DNA of 64,000 nucleotides from Atopsyche davidsoni (taxonomy: Eukaryota > Arthropoda > Insecta > Trichoptera > Hydrobiosidae), in NCBI GenBank assembly GCA_022113835.1, contig JAILWY010000007.1, forward strand, positions 9,401,001 through 9,465,000, read 5' to 3'. Shown here piece after piece: positions 57,334 to 64,000 of this stretch. Made by a program: the position numbers and the translations under genes. The notes below the pieces were generated by a model. The model was not told where the DNA came from and searched no databases. It worked only from the letters and a program-made list of their open reading frames with translations. Every line of letters begins with the position of its first letter. The stretch's first letter is position 1.

Positions 57334-57424
57334 TATTTTTGAGTAAAATACTTGAGTGATTTTACTCAAAAATATTAAAATGGAATTCCTCCAAGTACTC
57401 TCTGTCAAAAATATTGAATTTCTT
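57334..57424. mobile_element. Hairpin-type dispersed element, copy F, with exact 12-bp target duplication
   Basis: A 91-base internally deleted copy with TTTTTGAGTAAAATACTTGA at the left, its inverted complement immediately after (TTTTACTCAAAAATA), then the family tail (GGAATTCCTCCAAG, CTCTCTGTCAAAAATATTG). It is flanked by AGTATTGATACA at 57322-57333 and 57425-57436. The ribozyme-like core is missing. Confidence 0.82.
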
Positions 57425-58378
57425 AGTATTGATACACGTAAAAAAATTCCAGGATGTAATAAGTCTTACAAGCTGTTAAGGATTTAAAACTGCACCTCGA
57501 GAGGGCGAGGGGGAGGAGGAGGAAGCGGCGAGTCAGCTGTTCCCGACATAAGAATCTCAAAGAAATATAACCCTGACCCTTTCTATCGATTTTTCCTTTT
57601 TACAAACTTAACTTTAAAAAAAAAGGAAATTTTGTTTATTTATTAACATTTTTATCTTAATGCTTGCGGATATATTGAGTTCTTTCGGTAGGTGTGTAAA
57701 CATTAAGGTTTTTCGGCGTTTCAACTCCGGAACAAGCAACATAACGAAAAACAGGAATTTTCTAAGTTCAAACCAGCGACACTTAGCGATTAGCCTTGAG
57801 CCTTGTTGATAGTTCAATTTGGATATCGTGCATGAATACTGAAACCCTGAAAGTTATTAGTATTAATTCGTTTTTACTGAACATATTTCATGAATTAGTC
57901 CAGGGAACTTTAGACGGTGAGCATATATTCTGGATTAAATGCTCAATCGTTTTCAGGCCGTTCTCAGGGATTCTGAGACACCCACGAGTATTTTGTATAT
58001 TTTTATCTTCAACTAGTTTTCAGAAACTGAACGTTTTCACTGGACTCGCTGAAGCACGTTAAAAGACAAATGCAGTGGTTGGACTATATTGAAAAAGATC
58101 ACTGCGTCTTTACCCTTTAAAGTATGGTGCGAAAATAGCGTAATCATCTGCTTTATGTTAAACTAAATTGAATCAATACTATAATATAGTAATTTTAAAA
58201 AATGTCGATTTCGCTACTTACTAAACTCCTCATAGAAAAAGCTGTTTTCAAATGTACTGTTGCATAAATTTGGAAAAAAACATGCATTCATGAGCGAGAA
58301 GACAGCCACTCGGTCCGGATGCATCTTGCTGGCCTTGCTTGCTTAAGGTAATTGAAAAGACTATTTTGAAGGTGACTT

Positions 58379-58416
<38 letters not shown>

Positions 58417-59239
58417 TTAACTTGAAATATTAAGGCCTGCTCTCCGTAGGAAATTATAGAGGTTTGGTGTGATTTTGCACCTCGTATTAAATTGAAAATA
58501 GCCAAGGGTAGAATTTAAATTTTCATTATTTTATATATCCGTTTTGTGTTCGGTCATGCTTTGTTACTGGCCATGGAATCTTGGTTGTAAAATTATTGTT
58601 TCCGTTTTTTTCTATTCTACCAAAATAATATCTATAATGAGTTTCAAATAAACCGAAAGGTTTTGCAGCAAAGCAAATTCCGGAGGCGTATTTGGCCGAA
58701 CGCTGTCGCAGTTGTCTCTAAATTCTTGACAACTGCTATAATCGGTGTGTTTATAGATTCTAAGTTTTTTTTAAATATCTGAGCTGTGGTTTCGGCCATT
58801 TGTAGAATCAAAATTCTTCTTGTCTTACTCTCAGTTTGTTAAAAATACTAAAGTTTTTAAAAATATTTAATTAACGATGCCACAAACGCTACTTTTTTGC
58901 TGCTGTTCTTAAAGCATTTATCACGGTAAAAATCGCACTTTGCAACCGTAATATATTCTTTAATTCAGTATATCAACTTCCTTTCTACAGCGCAAATACT
59001 GTTATTTGCGGTTTATATTTAAACATTTCTAGGACAAATAAGTTTCATTAGAAAGCCCACACTTAGACTGTCTCCGGAAATCAAAGTACAGAGGCGATTT
59101 GTTAGTTTGTATTGAATACTTTCATTGATTTTTGCTAAATTTTCGAAAAGAAAATTTAAATCTGTTGCCTGGAAAGCTCTAAGTTAGGGCCGAAAGAAAA
59201 ATGACAAATCAAGTAAATTAAAAAGCACCTTACCTTTCT

Positions 59240-59355
59240 TATATTTTAAATAAACATTTGAGAGATTTTTCGACATGCTAATTTTTATTGGTGACCGGTT
59301 TCATAACTGCCACTCAGTTTGAATGGTTGGGTTCAGGTTGGCATTATCAAACCTG
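59240..59355. mobile_element. Hairpin-type dispersed element, copy G (fragment)
   Basis: It contains TTTGAGAGATTTTTCGACATG, then TTATTGGTGACCGGTTTCAT and GGTTGGCATTATCAAACC. The central part carries a local rearrangement (the CAACC side of the stem is displaced). No tail or flanking duplication was identified. Confidence 0.6.
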
Positions 59356-59808
59356 CAAAAAAATATATACGCTAAATATTATTATATACGCAAGCAGAAC
59401 CACACTCTTTGGAGTCGTTTTCGGCGTTTGGATTTGAATACTATAGCTAGTGTTGTTGTGCGCGGTATCTCAGTGAGGATATTATAATTTACATCATCAC
59501 TAATTTTCATAGTAAAATGAAGGTATAAATTGTCTACTAAATACTATCGAATTATAATACCATTATATGCACATTATACATGATTAGAACCAGTAATTTC
59601 ATGTAACATTATTAACGTTGCAATTTTCATTTCCTCTGAACATGTGTATGGAGATACCCTAATGACATATTTCAAATAATGTAATATATATATACATATA
59701 CATACACATACATATATATATATATATATATATTGTACATACATATTATTTTTGTTTTATTTAAAATTTTACAAACACCTTATTTAATTTGCTAAGTATA
59801 CGTTGCAT

Positions 59809-60738
59809 TTAGTTCATAAAATCGAACGCTGAACGTAACCCGCGGCAGGAGGTGCCCGGAGGGTCCTGGGGAGAGTCCCGGGGAGGGTCCTGGGGAGAGT
59901 CCTGGGGAGGATCCTGGAGAGGGTCCAGGGGAGGATCCTGGGGAGGAGTGTGCATCCCCCGTCTAGTTTGTCGCGCCTCGTGCAGCAGCGCCTTCCAGCT
60001 CCGAGAGCGCTCGTCGACATCAAATATTTTATACTTGCTTATAAAAGTTATTCTCAGTGGAGCTACTGTATTAATATTACGGCGCATAAAGCGGAGACTG
60101 TAAAAAAGATATTCCAAAAAGCAGTTAGCCAGCATGACCTAACAGTTTAGTGTCACTCTGTAGTGAACGATGATTTTTTTTTACAAGTAATAAAACATTT
60201 TTATTGAAGCTTAATAAATGTTGTGTAAATGTATTCGTGATGTTTTAGTAGTTCGGATCGGCGAATAAAATACTTAGTGGGATATTTGCAATATTTTTAA
60301 AGTCGGTTGTTTCGGAAGTTGTGGCGTTTAATTTTCAGCTTATAAAAAAAATATCACGAAATTTATTATTGCACAAATAAAAATAAGCCGAATACACGAA
60401 AAGTCAATTTTATATGAAATTATGTTCACCGAGCTTAAAAATCATCCAGTAAAGAGGATTTTTTAGAGTTTTTAATGTCCGTACATAGAAAAGTTTCAAC
60501 GACGAAATTGGAACGAGTCAGAGCATTGGAGGAAAAAAGTCATTTACCCATGTGCGCACTGCGATCTAACACATGTTATTAAATTTATTCGATACCTTGG
60601 TGTTTTTTTCAAATTTATCCATATATTTATAAAATATTTATCGAAAAAGAGTTCATACTTTTGGGTATTATCCTCCTCAGTGATCGGAGCCGAGACCTCG
60701 CGGGGTACTTCCGGAGGGTGATTTTTCTCTTGGAACAT
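59809..60738 (-). CDS. Possible small two-exon gene, ~102 aa, function unknown
   Basis: Exon 1 (60738-60659) encodes a plausible polar N-terminus, MFQEKNHPPEVPREVSAPIT then EEDNTQ, and ends at a GTATGA donor. A phase-compatible acceptor (TTTTATAAG) would start exon 2 at 60037, encoding KYKIFDVDERSRSWKALLHE followed by ARQTRRG, and then a Pro/Asp/Gln repeat (QDPPQDSPQDPP type) that corresponds to a GC-rich tandem repeat in the DNA. The acceptor has a poor pyrimidine tract, and similar GC-rich repeats elsewhere in the window are non-coding, so this model is tentative. No family is recognised. Confidence 0.28.
59845..59955. repeat. GC-rich tandem repeat (GGGGAGGGTCCTG units)
   Basis: Roughly eight degenerate 12-base units such as GGGGAGGGTCCT and GGGGAGAGTCCC. 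Because the unit is a multiple of three, one minus-strand frame reads as repeated Gln-Asp-Pro-Pro/Ser. It may be coding (see the overlapping gene candidate) or simply a minisatellite like the others in the window. Confidence 0.85.
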
Positions 60739-61978
60739 TTTAAAAACTAAATACTTGCATGAATTTGTAATATATTTATGTAATTAAAGATAAAATATCA
60801 CTTCATATTTGAAATAAAGTCAATTTTTTCAATCTTTTTTTGTCACACTTCAAAAACTGCCATTTTAATTTGATAAAAACTACCTTTAACAAACGTACGA
60901 TGGAGTGAAAAGACATTTCAACGAGCATGGAATAATATACGAATTCAGGGAGATCAGCCGGAGTTCTGAAATCATAAAAGGGCTATAAAACACCGGCGAT
61001 TCTCGAAAACCCGGCCGCGAGCCCTCCGCCTGGTATCCAATAATAATAGCATTTTGCTATTTTTGGGTTATCGCTCTCCCAGACTTCACTGCGAGTCTAA
61101 AGATGATCGACTTTGTCGTAAAATATACCATATTTCTGCTAAATAAGGTTTCATTATACAGTGAGGCCTGTTTTTCTCTTAACAGATTCTGCTTCTCTGA
61201 GATAGCGGTAATTCATCAATGAACAGAATTTAATTTTTGAAAATACCTGTCGGACGGGGATCAAGAATTTTCTTTTTCTTTCTTTTTTGTGGGAGCTAAT
61301 ACAATATTTAAAAAACCCGAGTAAGCGACAGCGGTACCTGTTTTTATCTAACTTTATTACTTGTGATATTAATATTTGATACCTTGCAAATATTCTTGAC
61401 GCTGTTAAACAATTCAATGCAGCATTTTTATCCTGTATATTGAAATACGTAATGACGCAAACCATTTGCTACAGACGAGTTTTAAATATTTATTAAAACC
61501 ACATCGTCTTAATATTCTAGAATTCTATTTTTGTCTTGCAAATTTGTATGATAATGTAATATGATATTTTACCAATGGCATTGTATTTTTGTTTACATGT
61601 GAGTCTACTTGCATCCGGTGCTGTGTCGAACTGCATGCGCCTCGTTAATAACCGTCTAGCAGCACGCGCGAGCCCCCCCAAGGCAAGTAGAAGTAGTGGG
61701 AATTTACAACTTCAAGTCGTGCAGTTTCTCGGTATGGTATATTTTTAATGTCGGCAACACTTACAGCAGTAGTTACAGCAGCCGGGCAAAGGAGCTTAAT
61801 TGGTGGCGACTGAGCTGCTTGTCGGCGGGCGGGGGCGTCTAAGATCTAAAATCTGAAGACACCTATTGAAAATGCTCTGAGTTAGCATACTAGATCTGAC
61901 CACCATACTCTGAAACATATATTTACGTATGCTATTTTGCGAAAGTATTTTTTAAAGTAAAAGCAATGACAATAACTT

Positions 61979-61979
61979 G

Positions 61980-62040
<61 letters not shown>
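61979..62040. repeat. AT dinucleotide microsatellite
   Basis: About 30 AT units in the right-hand gene-free region. Simple sequence. Confidence 0.95.
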
Positions 62041-62043
<3 letters not shown>

Positions 62044-62579
62044 CTGAAGTATGCCAAGGTTTAAAAATGTAATTTAATCGGAACAGGGTACATGAAAATC
62101 TCGAAAAGGGCTTAACGGCGGTAATACGGAATTTGATAAGATGAAAACCAGGGATAAATTTTTATTTTAATATTGTTTTTATCTCCATACGGCATGGAGC
62201 GTACAATAAAATGGAATAGCTTTCATACTTTTTTATTGATACGGTAAATCGAGAATATTCGATAATCCATTGCCTCCGCAGTCCAGGCCGTATAAAGGTA
62301 TGACGATTCCGCCGGCTGCCGAGGACACTTCTTCGTTCACTGTATTTGAAGCTCAAAATAAACAAAAAAATATATAGACCGAATGGCTAGGGGGGTACAA
62401 TCATTGTATTGTTTGTGAGCCCTTTCGCCTTTGAAGAGCTCACTAAGAATGAAAATTCACCAAAAAAAATGATCGTGTTTTTCTAACCGTTTGGCTATTC
62501 GTATTTTAGAAACCTACGCCGACCTTGGAACTGAACTTGAATTCATGAGAATAATGTTCGCTGCACTCCGTCCCCAGAA

Positions 62580-62790
62580 GCCCTGAGCGAGGCCGGGCGG
62601 GTCCCCCGCGACCCCCCGCGACCCCCGTGGTCCCCCGCGGCCCCCCGCGACCCCCCGCGACCCCCCGTGACCCCCGTGGCCCCCCGCACCCCCCGCTGGC
62701 CCCCTGCGATTCCTAACCTAACCTGACCCCCCGCTGCCCCCCCGCACCCCCCGTTGCCCCCCGCTGGCCCCCCGCGGGGGCTTGTCCGAC
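62580..62790. repeat. C-rich array (CCCCCCGCGA units) containing CCTAACCTAACC
   Basis: Degenerate 10-12 base units (CCCCCCGCGA, CCCCCGTGGC, CCCCCGCTGG) over about 200 bases, interrupted at about 62711-62725 by CCTAACCTAACC, two copies of the insect telomere unit on the C strand. It mirrors the G-rich/TTAGG array at 33665-33780. Confidence 0.88.
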
Positions 62791-64000
62791 CCGGCCGTAA
62801 AATTTAAGGGCCCCAACCGTGTGGCGAGTCCTCGGGACTTTTCGTTTTAGTATTTCCTGGTTTTTAGCAATTAGAATTCACAAAGTGTAATGTACTTTTA
62901 TTCAAAATGAATCACCATAGACTCATAAATCAAAAATATATAAAAACAGAAAATTATATAAGAGCGGAAAAGTATTTGGTTACATTTTTAAAAATGTATC
63001 CAGGAAATGACATCTCTTGAAAAGTTCGTCTTGATGCTTGCAAAATTGTTCCTTTTAAAGTGTTTTTATCTCAGTTCCTCTAATAAGTTATTGCAAACAT
63101 TTAGCCGCCGTATTGAGTGACATTCTGACTAAAGGATGCATTGTCTCAAAATATTATTTCATATAAATATCTTCTTATCCAAGTGTCTCTCCTCAAAGGA
63201 GGCTAGTGATCATTTTAATGAACATATCTTTACCCCAAGTCAGTCTTATTAATTTGACTGCACTCCCGACTTCTAGCTACTGGCGTAAATTCTGCATCTA
63301 GGTTAGTTTTCTTCTTTCGATGCCTTATTTTCCTTTGGTTTGAGCACACGAACACATTTTTTCGGTGGTCTTGGTAGATAATAATTTTTCTCTAGTTCCT
63401 AAAGAGTTTCAAAAACCAAACTGTGTTTGCCTAAACTGGAGTGTATTTTTACCATAATCTTCTCTTTAAGACTTGGAAAAATAACTTCAGGACGTGGCTT
63501 ATCAAACTTTTTAGTCTTTATTCATTGCAGTGTTTGCATTGGATTTTTGTGGTAATGTGACAAATATTGATGATAATTATAAATATATTGAATTATCTTT
63601 CTATCTTTATCTTTTTATCTTTTTTTCCGGTGACGATCAATTGCCGTAGTAATGCGCGAAATAGCCGAAGAGACAAAGAGTTTGATACTTGCGTCAGTTT
63701 CTCATTTTTCCAATCCCAACTATTTGTGAGTGGGAGAGTCACTTCAACTCAGACTATCTTATTATTTGTCTTCCGCTACATGTAAAAGCAAAGTATAGAA
63801 ATAATTCATAAAAAAACCGCAGTACGGAGCACCCAACAATAACATCACCGTAACATTCCCCGAAGGCTGTATTCATATTTTGAATCAGTCAAGGATCAAG
63901 CCTCGATGATGGGCTCTGCTCTGTACTTTTTAAAAATAAATCTGAATACCTGGAAGTTTCTTCAGTAAAAAATGGCTCCACACAATGTCGAGCGCGCGAG

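Larger units (their letters stand above)
56592..59808. other. Gene-free AT-rich stretch with element fragments
   Basis: Upstream of the DUF1091 gene. It holds hairpin-element copies at 57334-57424 and about 59240-59355, and AT microsatellites (58383-58410, 59685-59732). Short ORFs (57024, 57614, 57796, 58248) have no recognisable content. Confidence 0.55.
60739..64000. other. Gene-free stretch at the end of the window
   Basis: AT-rich sequence with an AT microsatellite (61979-62040) and a C-rich array (62580-62790). No ORF has recognisable homology and no RNA gene was seen. A slightly GC-rich patch near 61600-61850 is unexplained. A gene extending beyond the right edge cannot be excluded. 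Confidence 0.5.

Noticed and set aside
1..64000. CRISPR arrays, operons, rRNA and phage-like modules
   Set aside because: Searched by eye for regularly spaced repeats with unique spacers, co-directional compact genes and rRNA landmarks; only tandem minisatellites without spacers and a eukaryotic gene layout were seen.

Overview
The window looks like AT-rich nuclear DNA of an insect. Six well-supported genes are split by spliceosomal introns or flanked by long gene-poor DNA. One has an insect-type ZAD zinc-finger head and one is a DUF1091-type secreted protein, both typical of insect families. Two G/C-rich arrays end in short TTAGG-type telomere-like units. Nothing here looks bacterial or viral. 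I cannot name the species from sequence alone.

Layout. 2.1-4.8 kb, minus strand: a complete three-exon ADP-dependent glucokinase (485 aa). 5.3-6.0 kb: a decayed Tc1/mariner element. 6.5-9.4 kb, minus: a probable two-exon gene for an unrecognised 377 aa protein whose single intron is filled by three mobile elements. 10.4-13.5 kb, minus: a four-exon C2H2 zinc-finger protein (800 aa, 14 fingers). 16.0-17.4 kb: an almost intact Merlin transposon. 18.0-20.3 kb, plus: an uninterrupted IKK-beta-type kinase (773 aa). 23.2-26.8 kb, minus: a six-exon ZAD-C2H2 protein (627 aa, 13 fingers). 27-34 kb: several GC-rich minisatellites and a Tc1-like relic. 30.8-49.1 kb, plus: an organic solute transporter alpha (SLC51A-like) gene with seven coding exons (391 aa) and a first intron of 13.4 kb. 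A piggyBac-like element carrying a large palindrome sits in its last intron. 54.7-56.6 kb, minus: a four-exon DUF1091/MD-2-like secreted protein (198 aa), with a broken duplicate of its first exon at 53.2 kb. 57-64 kb: mostly featureless, with one weak gene candidate.

Exon joins were derived by reading GT/AG boundaries and checking that phases add up. For all six main genes and the 6.5-9.4 kb gene, the summed coding length is an exact number of codons. The genes are functionally unrelated (sugar kinase, NF-kB signalling kinase, transcription factors, bile-acid/steroid-type transporter subunit, secreted lipid-binding-like protein), so I see no pathway cluster.

The most unusual signal is a short dispersed element (at least seven copies or fragments). 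It has a snap-back hairpin structure, 12-13 bp target-site duplications in its best copies, and a conserved core resembling a minimal hammerhead ribozyme. This would fit an animal retrozyme-like family, but the core departs from consensus and needs folding and cleavage tests.
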